NCBI GenBank assembly: GCA_015061145.1
Contig: SUXD01000001.1
Span: 1 to 64,000 of the forward strand
Length of the DNA stretch: 64,000 nt
Reading direction: 5' to 3'
DNA from: Bacteroidales bacterium
GTDB lineage: Bacteria; Bacteroidota; Bacteroidia; Bacteroidales; Paludibacteraceae
Positions within the stretch are counted from its first letter, which is position 1. The number at the start of each line of letters is the position of its first letter. Shown here in pieces: positions 18,392 through 26,720 of the stretch. Made by a program: the position numbers and the translations under genes. Below the pieces are notes generated by a model that saw only the letters and a list, made by a program, of their open reading frames with translations, did no database searches and was not told the origin of the DNA.

Positions 18392-19228
18392 TTATATTTC
18401 CGTTTCCTGCCATTTGTTGTCGTAAAACACATTGATGCTTTTTATACCTGCATTTTTCAGTAATTGGTGTGCCTGTCGCAGTCCGCTGTCCACATTGTAT
18501 GGCAGGTGAGCGTCGGAGTTCACCACAACGGGGACGCCTATTTCCCGAATGAGGGGGTATAAGTCCTGCTGTGGCGAAGTGAGTCCGCTGCTTTCCAGAT
18601 TTTTGGTGTTTATCTCTATTTTGATGCCTTGCGCCTTGACGCATTGCAGCATGTCGCCGTAGGCATTGGTGAACCATGCCGCTTTTCGGTCGAATCCTGC
18701 GTATCGTTTTGCTCTCGATGATATCTTGTCGCTGTGTCCGATGAAGTCGATGCCGCCGATGAGGGCCATTTCTTTTTCGCATTCAAAGTAGCGTTCTACT
18801 GCAGCACGGATATTGCCTCCAAATATAGCGTCCAGTCCTTCTTGAAAAACCTCGAGGGTGCCGAATATGTTCCAGAATTTCCCGTCGGGAATCTTGTCTA
18901 CATAATGTACCGAACCGACAAGGTAGTCAAATGGTTTGTCTTGGAAAAATTTGTTTTTCACACAACTGTAATTGCTGATGTAATCCACTTCGAGCGCCAT
19001 ATACAACTGAATATCGTCGGCATATAGTTCCTTGAGCCGCAGAAAGTCATGTCGGTAGCTGTCGTAATCGTCCTCTTTCATAGTCCATCTGGTGAGGAAC
19101 GGCAGCGGTGCGTGTGATGATATCCCGTACGATGACAGTCCTTTCGACTTGGCGAATTTCACGAAATCATCCATTGGCGCGCGTCCGTCGCAGTACCAGC
19201 AGTGCGTGTGTAGGTTCGAAAGTATCAT
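18392..19228 (-). CDS. PHP-domain phosphatase, histidinol-phosphatase (HisJ) family
   Basis: A 278-residue PHP-domain metal phosphoesterase. Metal ligands are visible as NLHTHCWYCDG at residues 5-15 (HxH), GISSHAPLPF, the glutamate in ALEVDYI, VGSVHYV, IDFIGHSDK and the final VVNSDAHLPYNVD. The order and length fit HisJ-type histidinol-phosphatases (histidine pathway), but no other his gene is near, so a different phosphoester substrate is possible. The start at 19228 lies beside a 10-bp tandem repeat. Confidence 0.8.
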   Translation of the reverse strand: MILSNLHTHCWYCDGRAPMDDFVKFAKSKGLSSYGISSHAPLPFLTRWTMKEDDYDSYRHDFLRLKELYADDIQLYMALEVDYISNYSCVKNKFFQDKPFDYLVGSVHYVDKIPDGKFWNIFGTLEVFQEGLDAIFGGNIRAAVERYFECEKEMALIGGIDFIGHSDKISSRAKRYAGFDRKAAWFTNAYGDMLQCVKAQGIKIEINTKNLESSGLTSPQQDLYPLIREIGVPVVVNSDAHLPYNVDSGLRQAHQLLKNAGIKSINVFYDNKWQETEI

Positions 19229-19238
19229 ATATTATTTG

Positions 19239-19278
19239 TTTTGTTGTATTTTGTTGTATTTTGTTGTATTTTGTTGTG
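19239..19278 (+). repeat. 10-bp tandem repeat upstream of the PHP gene
   Basis: TTGTTGTATT occurs three times in a row (19241-19270), followed by a partial copy TTGTTGTG. It ends about 10 bases from the ATG of the minus-strand PHP gene and occupies its 5' leader. Confidence 0.85.
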
Positions 19279-19285
19279 CGGTAAC

Positions 19286-19322
19286 AAAAAAAAGGGAAAT
19301 CTTGCCGATCCCCCTTTTTTTT
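19286..19322 (-). terminator. terminator after tRNA-fMet
   Basis: Eight A plus GGG..ATC (19286-19301) face GAT..CCC plus eight T (19307-19322), with two mismatches in the stem. A run of T follows on either strand. It lies 7 bases past the tRNA 3' end. Confidence 0.75.
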
Positions 19323-19329
19323 CGCTTTG

Positions 19330-19401
19330 TTGCGGAGGCCCGACTCGAACGAACGACCTCCAGGTTATGAGCCTGGCGAGCTACCACTGCTCCACTCCGC
19401 G
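19330..19401 (-). tRNA. initiator tRNA-fMet (CAU)
   Basis: A full cloverleaf reads on the minus strand: acceptor CGCGGAG/CTCCGCA, D arm GAGC/GCTC, anticodon arm CCAGG-CTCATAA-CCTGG, and T arm GTTCG-TTCGAGT-CGGGC. Initiator hallmarks are the unpaired C1:A72 and the A11:U24 pair. The third hallmark, three G:C pairs in the anticodon stem, is incomplete: the pairs are A29:U41, G30:C40 and G31:C39. CCA is not encoded. Length 72 with A73. A promoter element lies at 19415-19422 and a terminator at 19286-19322, so it is a separate transcript. Confidence 0.95.
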
Positions 19402-19414
19402 ATGTTTCTGAATG

Positions 19415-19422
19415 CAAAAGTA
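19415..19422 (-). promoter_or_regulatory. -7 promoter element of tRNA-fMet
   Basis: TACTTTTG on the minus strand fits TAnnTTTG, 13 bases before the mature 5' end of the tRNA. Confidence 0.6.
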
Positions 19423-19513
19423 CTCTTTTGGAGGATAAAAAGCAAATATTTTGCAAATTATTTTTTAAATAACTGATAATCAGTTTTGTGTAGTTTGTTT
19501 TTTTTGCTTATTT

Positions 19514-20104
19514 TTAGTTTTCGGTTGCCGTTGAGGCTTCTTTCTTAGTAGCAAAAAACATATCCCAAGTCATCCAAATCGCAAAAATGATGGCATAAAA
19601 AGCGTATTTGAAGATGTACGCATGCAGAAATGGCACTATGCCGATATGATTTTCGGAGATGACAGCCAATGATGCAATGCGTGCGATGTTGGTCAGATGA
19701 ATGAGCACGAATCCTAAAGGAATGAACCATGCTTTGTGTTTCCATGCGCCGCGCGAGCAGAGTATGATGCAGGCGAAGATGAACATTTGCTTCACTGCGG
19801 TGCAGCCCCAGATGATGTGTACACCCTCGCCGTTGGCGAACGAGATGTAGTTGCCGTTGGCAAAGGCGCCGATGCCAAACAGATGAAGTGTGACAGTGAC
19901 GGAACGAGTCAGGTTAGTGGTGGCAAAGTCAAAAAAACGTGAAATGTCGAACAGGCCGAAAAGCGAAACGGTGTAAATGTCATTATCGTCGCCGATAACC
20001 GACATTTTCCATATCCAGTTGCTTGCCAGCAGTACAATAAAGAAAACCACTACGCCGTGCTGGTGCGCCAGTTTCTCGCTTAATGTCATTTGTTTGTCAC
20101 ACAT
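19514..20104 (-). CDS. exosortase/archaeosortase-family membrane protein
   Basis: A 196-residue protein with about five membrane segments. It holds the three residues expected of the exosortase/archaeosortase family, each at a membrane boundary: C101 (IIWGCTAVKQ), R142 (TNIARIAS) and H161 (PFLHAYIFKY). In that family Cys, Arg and His form the active site of a sorting transpeptidase that acts on C-terminal PEP-CTERM-like tails. I see no such tail on any protein in this window. ATG at 20104 follows tsaD by 13 bases and removes 69 poorly coding residues from the longer open frame, which overlaps the end of tsaD. Co-transcription with tsaD is likely. Confidence 0.72.
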   Translation of the reverse strand: MCDKQMTLSEKLAHQHGVVVFFIVLLASNWIWKMSVIGDDNDIYTVSLFGLFDISRFFDFATTNLTRSVTVTLHLFGIGAFANGNYISFANGEGVHIIWGCTAVKQMFIFACIILCSRGAWKHKAWFIPLGFVLIHLTNIARIASLAVISENHIGIVPFLHAYIFKYAFYAIIFAIWMTWDMFFATKKEASTATEN

Positions 20105-20117
20105 AATATTCGTGCTT

Positions 20118-21143
20118 TTATAAGTTTGTCCTTGCGAAAGGCGGCGCCGAAAGTTCGCAGAAATCTTTGTCTTGAAATTTGAAATATCCAGTGATAGCCA
20201 CCATGGCGGCGTTGTCGGTAGTGTAGGAGAACTTCGGGATAAAGATGTCCCATCCGTATTTCTCGGCGTAATCGTGAAATGCTTGTCGCAATGCTGAGTT
20301 GGCCGATACACCTCCTGCTACAGCCACTTGTTTGATGCTGGTGTCTTTGGCGGCGCGTTTCAGTTTTTCCATCAGTATGTCGATGACGGTCGATTGCAGT
20401 GAAGCGCAGAGGTCTTCTTTGTTTTTCTCTACAAAATCGGGATCTTTTTTCAGCTCGTCACGCAAAGTGTACAGAAATGAGGTCTTCAGTCCGCTGAAAC
20501 TGTAGTCGTATCCTTCGATGTGCGGCTTGCTGAAAGCGAATGCTTTCGGGTTACCGCTTTTTGCTAGTCGGTCCACTACAGGGCCGCCCGGGTAGGGCAG
20601 TCCCATCACCTTGGCGCATTTGTCGAAAGCTTCACCCGCTGCGTCGTCAATGGTTTGCCCGATGACGGTCATGTCGTTGTAGGCGTTCACTTTGATAATT
20701 TGGGAGTTGCCGCCCGAAACTAACAGACAGAGGAACGGAAAATCGGGTTGTCTGTTTTCTGCGCCTTCCTCCTTGATGAAATGCGCCATCACATGCGCTT
20801 GCAGGTGATTCACATCAATGATGGGGATGCGCAAGGCTTGTGCAAAACCCTTGGCGAAAGAGGTGCCCACCATCAGCGATCCCATCAGTCCTGGACCTCG
20901 GGTGAAGGCGATGGCTGACAGCTCGTCTTTTGATATTCCGGCACGCTTGAGAGCTTCGTGCACGACTGGAATTATGTTTTGCTGGTGCGCCCGTGATGCT
21001 AGTTCGGGAACTACGCCGCCGTACGATTCGTGTACCGATTGGCTTGCCACCACATTCGACAGCAGAAAACCGTCGCAGATGACGCTGGCGGAAGTGTCGT
21101 CGCATGACGACTCAATGCCTAATATCTTTATGTGCTGAGACAT
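20118..21143 (-). CDS. tsaD: tRNA N6-adenosine threonylcarbamoyltransferase TsaD
   Basis: A 341-residue ASKHA-fold enzyme that transfers threonylcarbamoyl to A37 of ANN-decoding tRNAs, together with TsaB and TsaE. The N-terminus shows GIESSCDDTSASV. The iron ligands are H113 and H117 in NHLQAHVMAH. Nucleotide-binding motifs are LLVSGGNSQI and AVAGGVSANSALR. Full length. It is read from a promoter at 21163-21170, divergent from tamB, and followed by the exosortase-like gene. Confidence 0.96.
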   Translation of the reverse strand: MSQHIKILGIESSCDDTSASVICDGFLLSNVVASQSVHESYGGVVPELASRAHQQNIIPVVHEALKRAGISKDELSAIAFTRGPGLMGSLMVGTSFAKGFAQALRIPIIDVNHLQAHVMAHFIKEEGAENRQPDFPFLCLLVSGGNSQIIKVNAYNDMTVIGQTIDDAAGEAFDKCAKVMGLPYPGGPVVDRLAKSGNPKAFAFSKPHIEGYDYSFSGLKTSFLYTLRDELKKDPDFVEKNKEDLCASLQSTVIDILMEKLKRAAKDTSIKQVAVAGGVSANSALRQAFHDYAEKYGWDIFIPKFSYTTDNAAMVAITGYFKFQDKDFCELSAPPFARTNL

Positions 21144-21162
21144 TTTTTTGCGGATTTTTCCT

Positions 21163-21170
21163 CAAAAGTA
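21163..21170 (-). promoter_or_regulatory. -7 promoter element of tsaD
   Basis: TACTTTTG on the minus strand (plus CAAAAGTA), 19 bases before the tsaD ATG. Confidence 0.55.
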
Positions 21171-21243
21171 ATTTTTTTTGCGTTAAAATGTTTACTTGGC
21201 GATGAAAAATATCACTTTTTCTCATATTTTGTCTACTTTTCAT

Positions 21244-21251
21244 TATTTTTG
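21244..21251 (+). promoter_or_regulatory. -7 promoter element of tamB
   Basis: TATTTTTG on the plus strand, 78 bases before the TTG start of tamB. It implies a 5' leader of about 70 bases. Confidence 0.5.
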
Positions 21252-21329
21252 CATAATATAGCCATACTATAAGGCTTGTGTTTTCCGTTTTAGCAAAAAA
21301 TATAAGTTATCAAAAGACTTGTAAAAATA

Positions 21330-24300
21330 TTGTTCCGTTTGTTGCTGGCGTTTCTCGTCTTTCTGTTCGGAGTTTATACGCTGGTCAATGTGCCGGCGGT
21401 TCAGAATTATATTACTCGAAAAGGGTGTGAGAAACTTTCTGAACAGCTTGGGTGCAAAATTGGCATCGGGCGGATTGGCATAAAACCGTTCAGTCAGGTT
21501 GATCTGAATGGATTGATCGTGTACGACTTGCAGGGTGACACGCTGCTCTATGCTCAGACCGTGAGGACGAAATTCGAACTGATTCCTTTTTTTAAGCATC
21601 GTTTCATTTTTCATCAGATAAAGCTGGAGGATGCTGACATTTACTTGAAAAACACGGAGAAGGATGGCAATAACTTTGATTTCATTATTGACTCGTTCAA
21701 AGGAAATGGCGGCAAACATCACGACAATATATTTCATTTTGGAACAATACAGACGCGCAACTGCCATGTCGTTTATCGCTCGGACAAAACACGCAAGCCT
21801 ATCGGAAATCTTGATGTGAGTGATTTGGATGTGAAAAACCTGAATTTGCGGGTCATAATCTATTATATAGCCGACAAAAAAGGCCGTGCGCAGATAAAGA
21901 ATCTTGCCTTTGAAGAGAAGTCCGGATTGCAGGTTAAATCACTGGCGGCCAATGTGCTTTTTGACACGACAGGGGTGCGTGTCAGCGATTTCGAGCTGGC
22001 GTTGCCTCGCTCTGTGTTGCAGAGCGACTCGCTATCGCTGCGGTGCGACAGTCTTGCCGATTTTCGCGATTTCATGCACAAGGTAGATGTTTATGCCAAT
22101 ATCAGGAAGCTGGCGTTGGTGCCTGCCGACATCGCCGCTCTGGTGCCTACAATGAAGAGCGTGAACACTATGGTGCAGGCCGTGGGTACAGTGAGCGGTA
22201 CAGTGAGCGACCTTAAATGCTCGGGACTCTCGCTCAGTTGCGGCAACAAGACTTCGCTGAGAGGAGGGTTTGAGTTCAGCGGATTGCCTGACATAAAAAA
22301 AACGTATATCCATGCCTCCGTATCGAAATTTCATACAGAAAAAGGCGATTTGGAAAACCTGCTTTCCGACCTGACAAACCGCCCATTTGTCTTGCCTGAA
22401 AAATTGAGAAATGTAACCCGCGTGGATTTTTCTGGACAAATATCAGGATATCTCAATGATTTTGTCACTTCCGGCACTTTCGATACAAATCTTGGCGCGC
22501 TTTCGGCTGATTTTGTGCTGAATACCGACCGTGCCGACGACCGCTATGTTTTTGACGGCAATGTGAAGTCGAAGGGTGTCAATCTTAAAAAGTTGCTGCA
22601 AAACGACAAATTGGGCGAAGTGTCGTTTAACCTGAATGTGAAAGGTACGCAAGAGATGGACGGCGGCGAAATGGAATGCTATGCTGTTGGAAAAGTGGCG
22701 TCGTTCGAGTATAATGGCTATAAATACGAGAACATTGACTTGAACGGACTGTATGAGAACCGTAAGTTCAATGGTAAAGTGACACTTGATGACCCTAACG
22801 GAAACATGGCGATAGACGGTCTGGTGGATTTTTCGCAGGCGATGCCCTTCTATGATTTTTCGGCTCGAGTGCGCGAGTGGAATCCGAATAAAATGAACTT
22901 GACTTCAAAATATCCCGAACTCACTATGTCGTTCGATATAGAAACGGATGTGCAAGGCAATAATCTAGACAATGTGAGGGGAAACGTTCTGGCCAGCGAC
23001 ATCATGATACGAAATGGCGAGAAAGTGCTGAATATTGATAATTTCTCAATAGAATCGGACATATCTGACACCCTGAGCAGCGTTATCGTCACTTCCGACT
23101 ATGTTTATGGCGTGATTGAGGGAAAATATTCATTTTCCACTTTCGTGTCGGGGTTCAAGTATATCGCCTCAGAGTATATGCCGGTGCTGAATCTTACGCA
23201 GCGTCAGCAATCGAGCGGCAGGGTGAACAACTTCGACTTTGATCTCAATGTAAAGAATATGGACAAGGTTTGCGATTTGCTCGATCTGAAGTTTACTACC
23301 AGTTCCAACTTCAATATATTCGGTTTTTACGACGACCTGACCAAAAAGTTCCGTTTGCGTAGCATCATCCCCGATTTGATGTTCAACAAGACGCACTTCT
23401 CCAGTGTGTTGGTGTCGTGCGAGAATCCTGATGATGCCATTTCGTTTGCTGTGGATGCACAGATAGAAAAGCTGCGTCCGGTCAGCACCAATACTTTTGG
23501 CTTGTTTTTCAGGGCTTGGGCTAAACACGACACGGTGACAACTAACTTGCAGTGGCAGAACAACGAAGATAAACTCTATGCAGGTGAACTGTCGTGTGTC
23601 ACGGCTCTAGGACGGAAAAATACGAAACTGACTACACATACCGACATTCAGCGAAGCAACATCATCTTTTCCGATACGCTTTGGACCATGCGTCCAAGCG
23701 AAGTGATAACCGAAGATGGGAAAGTGATTATCAAACATTTTCTTTTTGAGCGCGACAATGAACACATTTTTCTCGACGGTTTGCTTTCGAAAGATGAGCG
23801 TGACACACTTCGCGTAAATGTCAAGAATGTGCAGCTCGGCTACCTCAAGCAGTTTCTGAATATGAATATGTTCAGTCTGGACGGCAAAGTTTCGGGTGAT
23901 GGTATGGTTTGCGGCATTTTAGGCGCACCCGATTTCTCGGCTGACCTGAAGGTGAAGGATTTTGAGTTTAACAACAGCAAGTGGGGCGATGTGGATTTCG
24001 TGACGCAATGGGACAAGCCGCGTGAAAGCATGGTGACAGACATAAAAGTGTACACCGACACTTCATCTGTAGCGCACATTGCCGGCGACATTTATCCGAA
24101 ACGGAAAATAGATTTGGATTTGGATATTGATGCCGAAGGGTTGAAATTGGATTTTATCGGTGTCTTTATGCAAAATATTCTGCAAGATATGCGCGGAAAG
24201 GCCTATACGCAGCATTTGAAGATGACTGGACCGCTTACGCGGCCGAGTTTCGACGGTGATGTGTATATCGACAACGGAAATTTCTCGGTTGATTTTCTGA

Positions 24301-25793
24301 AAACGAAATACCACTTTTCTGATACGCTGCACATCACACCTACATCTTTTGGCTTTGACAAGATAAGGCTCTATGACGAAGAGAATAATTTTGGAACGGT
24401 GACAGGACTTATCACGCACCAGTTGTTCCGCGATTTCCGTTTCGACATCTCTGGCGACTGCAAGAATATTATCGGTTTGAATACACAAGAGGGCGACAAT
24501 GATATTTTCTATGGGAAAATGTACGGAACAGGCAAAGTGCGCATTTACGGCAGCGCCTCGCTTGTCAATTTTGACATTGGCATGCGTACAGAGGAACATT
24601 CGAAACTCGTTATTCCTATATCAGACTTGTCTTCTGCGTCGGAAAACACTTTTGTGACATTCGTCAATACTGATACAATAACCGTCAGACCGCGCCGACA
24701 AGGAATGCAGGGAGCGCCGCAGAATACGGAGTCGAAAATCGCATTGAATCTGCAAGTGGAGGCATTGCCCGCTTGCGAAGTGCAGCTGGTGCTCGATGCC
24801 GAATCTGGCGATGTGATAAAAGCCAACGGACAAGGAAATTTGCGGCTGGAATACAAAAACGGGGCAATGAAACTGTATGGCGAATACGCACTGGATCAGG
24901 GTACCTATAATTTTACATTGCAGAATATCATTCGACGCAAATTCAAGATAAAAGAAGGCAGCTCCGTCAGATGGACAGGCGACCCGTTCAACCCTGTTAT
25001 TGACATCAGCGCATATTACACGACGAATGCATCGCTGCTCGATTTGCTCGACGAGAGTATGCTCACCGATGTGAAAAAACTGACTGTTCCGGTCAACTGT
25101 CTGCTGTTTATTTCGGGCGACCTTTCGCAACCCGACATAAAGTTTGACATAGAGTTGCCCAATAGCAATGAAGATCTGGAAAGACAAGTGCGCAATGTCA
25201 TCAGTTCCGAGGATATGATGAATCGCGAGGTGCTTTATCTGCTTTCGCTTGGAAAATTCTACAAACCTGAATATATGGCGGTTTCGACGCAGACGAGCAC
25301 CTCAGACGACTTGTCTTCGTTTATCGCTTCTACCGTGTCGGCGCAACTCAACAGATGGCTCTCGCAAATCAACGAGAATCTGACGATGGGCGTGAACTAC
25401 AAATCGTCGGCTACCGAAGATCTGTCAAGTACCGAATTGGGCGTGGAACTTGGTGCTACCGTGCTGAACAACAGGCTGGTGCTGAACGGAAATATCGGTT
25501 ACAGAAACGACATATCCTCGACAACGAACTTTGTGGGCGACTTTGATGTGGAATACAAACTGAACCGCTCCGGACGGTTCCGTGTGAAAGCCTATACGCA
25601 TTCCAACGACAAATATTATCAGAAGAATGCGACAACCCAAGGCGCAGGTTTTTTGTATAAGGAGGATTTTGATACTTTCGGCAGTCTTTTCCGGGGATAT
25701 AAGGAACGGTTGTTCAACCGAAAGGAGCGAAAGGAACAAAAGAAAGCAGCCAAGAAACAAGAAAAAGAAGCTGAAGCAGTTGAACGCGAATGA
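21330..25793 (+). CDS. tamB: TamB-like translocation/assembly module protein
   Basis: A 1487-residue AsmA/TamB-type protein. An N-terminal membrane anchor (FRLLLAFLVFLFGVYTLV) is followed by over 1000 residues of repeating beta-strands, the beta-taco groove of bridge-like lipid transfer proteins. The conserved C-terminal TamB (DUF490) domain, about 1050-1410, includes LEYKNGAMKLYGEYALDQGTY, and a Lys/Glu-rich tail follows. TamB-like proteins span the periplasm and help move phospholipid or assemble outer-membrane proteins. No ATG is available: the first usable codon is TTG at 21330, and the frame upstream to a stop at 21303 holds no ATG or GTG. The pair divergent from tsaD is, to my knowledge, common in Bacteroidales. 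Confidence 0.88.
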   Translation: MFRLLLAFLVFLFGVYTLVNVPAVQNYITRKGCEKLSEQLGCKIGIGRIGIKPFSQVDLNGLIVYDLQGDTLLYAQTVRTKFELIPFFKHRFIFHQIKLEDADIYLKNTEKDGNNFDFIIDSFKGNGGKHHDNIFHFGTIQTRNCHVVYRSDKTRKPIGNLDVSDLDVKNLNLRVIIYYIADKKGRAQIKNLAFEEKSGLQVKSLAANVLFDTTGVRVSDFELALPRSVLQSDSLSLRCDSLADFRDFMHKVDVYANIRKLALVPADIAALVPTMKSVNTMVQAVGTVSGTVSDLKCSGLSLSCGNKTSLRGGFEFSGLPDIKKTYIHASVSKFHTEKGDLENLLSDLTNRPFVLPEKLRNVTRVDFSGQISGYLNDFVTSGTFDTNLGALSADFVLNTDRADDRYVFDGNVKSKGVNLKKLLQNDKLGEVSFNLNVKGTQEMDGGEMECYAVGKVASFEYNGYKYENIDLNGLYENRKFNGKVTLDDPNGNMAIDGLVDFSQAMPFYDFSARVREWNPNKMNLTSKYPELTMSFDIETDVQGNNLDNVRGNVLASDIMIRNGEKVLNIDNFSIESDISDTLSSVIVTSDYVYGVIEGKYSFSTFVSGFKYIASEYMPVLNLTQRQQSSGRVNNFDFDLNVKNMDKVCDLLDLKFTTSSNFNIFGFYDDLTKKFRLRSIIPDLMFNKTHFSSVLVSCENPDDAISFAVDAQIEKLRPVSTNTFGLFFRAWAKHDTVTTNLQWQNNEDKLYAGELSCVTALGRKNTKLTTHTDIQRSNIIFSDTLWTMRPSEVITEDGKVIIKHFLFERDNEHIFLDGLLSKDERDTLRVNVKNVQLGYLKQFLNMNMFSLDGKVSGDGMVCGILGAPDFSADLKVKDFEFNNSKWGDVDFVTQWDKPRESMVTDIKVYTDTSSVAHIAGDIYPKRKIDLDLDIDAEGLKLDFIGVFMQNILQDMRGKAYTQHLKMTGPLTRPSFDGDVYIDNGNFSVDFLKTKYHFSDTLHITPTSFGFDKIRLYDEENNFGTVTGLITHQLFRDFRFDISGDCKNIIGLNTQEGDNDIFYGKMYGTGKVRIYGSASLVNFDIGMRTEEHSKLVIPISDLSSASENTFVTFVNTDTITVRPRRQGMQGAPQNTESKIALNLQVEALPACEVQLVLDAESGDVIKANGQGNLRLEYKNGAMKLYGEYALDQGTYNFTLQNIIRRKFKIKEGSSVRWTGDPFNPVIDISAYYTTNASLLDLLDESMLTDVKKLTVPVNCLLFISGDLSQPDIKFDIELPNSNEDLERQVRNVISSEDMMNREVLYLLSLGKFYKPEYMAVSTQTSTSDDLSSFIASTVSAQLNRWLSQINENLTMGVNYKSSATEDLSSTELGVELGATVLNNRLVLNGNIGYRNDISSTTNFVGDFDVEYKLNRSGRFRVKAYTHSNDKYYQKNATTQGAGFLYKEDFDTFGSLFRGYKERLFNRKERKEQKKAAKKQEKEAEAVERE

Positions 25794-25878
25794 CCATGAA
25801 TGCTTGTTTCGGGCAAAGGTGTTTATAATATGTCAAAAAAAAGAAAAAGACATATTGCGGTAGGTGATTAAAAATTGT

Positions 25879-25886
25879 TAGTTTTG
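25879..25886 (+). promoter_or_regulatory. -7 promoter element of the parAB operon
   Basis: TAGTTTTG on the plus strand, about 47 bases before the chosen parA ATG. A slightly degenerate TATTTTG overlaps downstream. Confidence 0.5.
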
Positions 25887-25933
25887 TATTTTGTGCGACG
25901 ATGCGATTGTCGTATCGTAATAAAATGATAGAA

Positions 25934-26719
25934 ATGGGAAAAATTATTGCATTGGCAAACCAAAAAGGCGGTGTGGGTAAAACCACAACGACGATTAATC
26001 TGGCAGCTTCGTTGGCTGTGTTGGAGAAAAAGGTGCTTGTTATCGATGCCGATCCGCAGGCTAACGCCTCGTCGGGGCTTGGTGTTGATATTCGTAAACA
26101 GGAATATACGCTTTACGAATGTCTTATCAAAGGAATTGACCCTCATAAGGCGATAGTGCCGACACAAGTGGAGAGGCTGTCGGTGCTGCCCTCGCATGTT
26201 AATCTGGTTGGCGCCGAAGTTGAACTGCTGAAATTCGAGCAGCGCCGCAACAGAGTGCTTGCGGAATTGGTGCGTCCCTTGCGCGACGAGTACGATTATA
26301 TTTTTATCGACTGTTCGCCGTCGCTCGGACTAGTGACTACCAATGTGCTTGCAGCCATTGATTTGGTCATTATTCCCGTGCAAGCCGAGTATTATGCGCT
26401 CGAAGGCATCGCGCTCCTGCTGAATACCATTAAGATGGTGAAAAGCAGTCTGAATCCGACACTCGAAATTGAAGGCTTCCTTACAACAATGTACGATGCA
26501 CATTTACGCCTCTCGCGACAAGTGTTGGAAGAGTTGCAGAAGAATTTCGGCAATTTGGTGTTCGATACGATTATCTCCAGAAATGTGCGCTTGAGCGAAG
26601 CGCCGAGTTTTGGTCTGCCCGCCTTGCTGTACGACGCAGAATCGAAAGGTGCGCAGAACTATTTGAAACTGGCGGAAGAGTTCCTTAAACGAAGAGCAGT
26701 TAAAGACAATAAGAAATAA
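25934..26719 (+). CDS. parA: chromosome partition ATPase ParA (Soj)
   Basis: A 261-residue deviant Walker-A ATPase. KGGVGKTT (residues 11-18) carries the signature lysine, DADPQANAS is the Walker A' region, and FIDCSPSLG the Walker B. ParA forms nucleoid-bound gradients that position the ParB-parS complex. ATG at 25934 (MGKIIALANQ) gives the usual Soj N-terminus; in-frame ATGs at 25901 and 25925 would add a short tail. parB follows after one base. I saw no parS-like palindrome in the window by eye. Confidence 0.93.
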   Translation: MGKIIALANQKGGVGKTTTTINLAASLAVLEKKVLVIDADPQANASSGLGVDIRKQEYTLYECLIKGIDPHKAIVPTQVERLSVLPSHVNLVGAEVELLKFEQRRNRVLAELVRPLRDEYDYIFIDCSPSLGLVTTNVLAAIDLVIIPVQAEYYALEGIALLLNTIKMVKSSLNPTLEIEGFLTTMYDAHLRLSRQVLEELQKNFGNLVFDTIISRNVRLSEAPSFGLPALLYDAESKGAQNYLKLAEEFLKRRAVKDNKK

Positions 26720-26720
26720 T

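Noticed and set aside
18201-18782. 193-residue open frame on the minus strand across the tandem repeats
   Set aside because: Its first part overlaps the PHP phosphatase in another frame and its second part only translates the 7-bp repeats (periodic SYKLRVT).
25794-26720. parS site near parAB
   Set aside because: I looked by eye for a TGTTnCACGTGnAACA-like palindrome here and elsewhere and found none; a computer search of the whole genome would decide.
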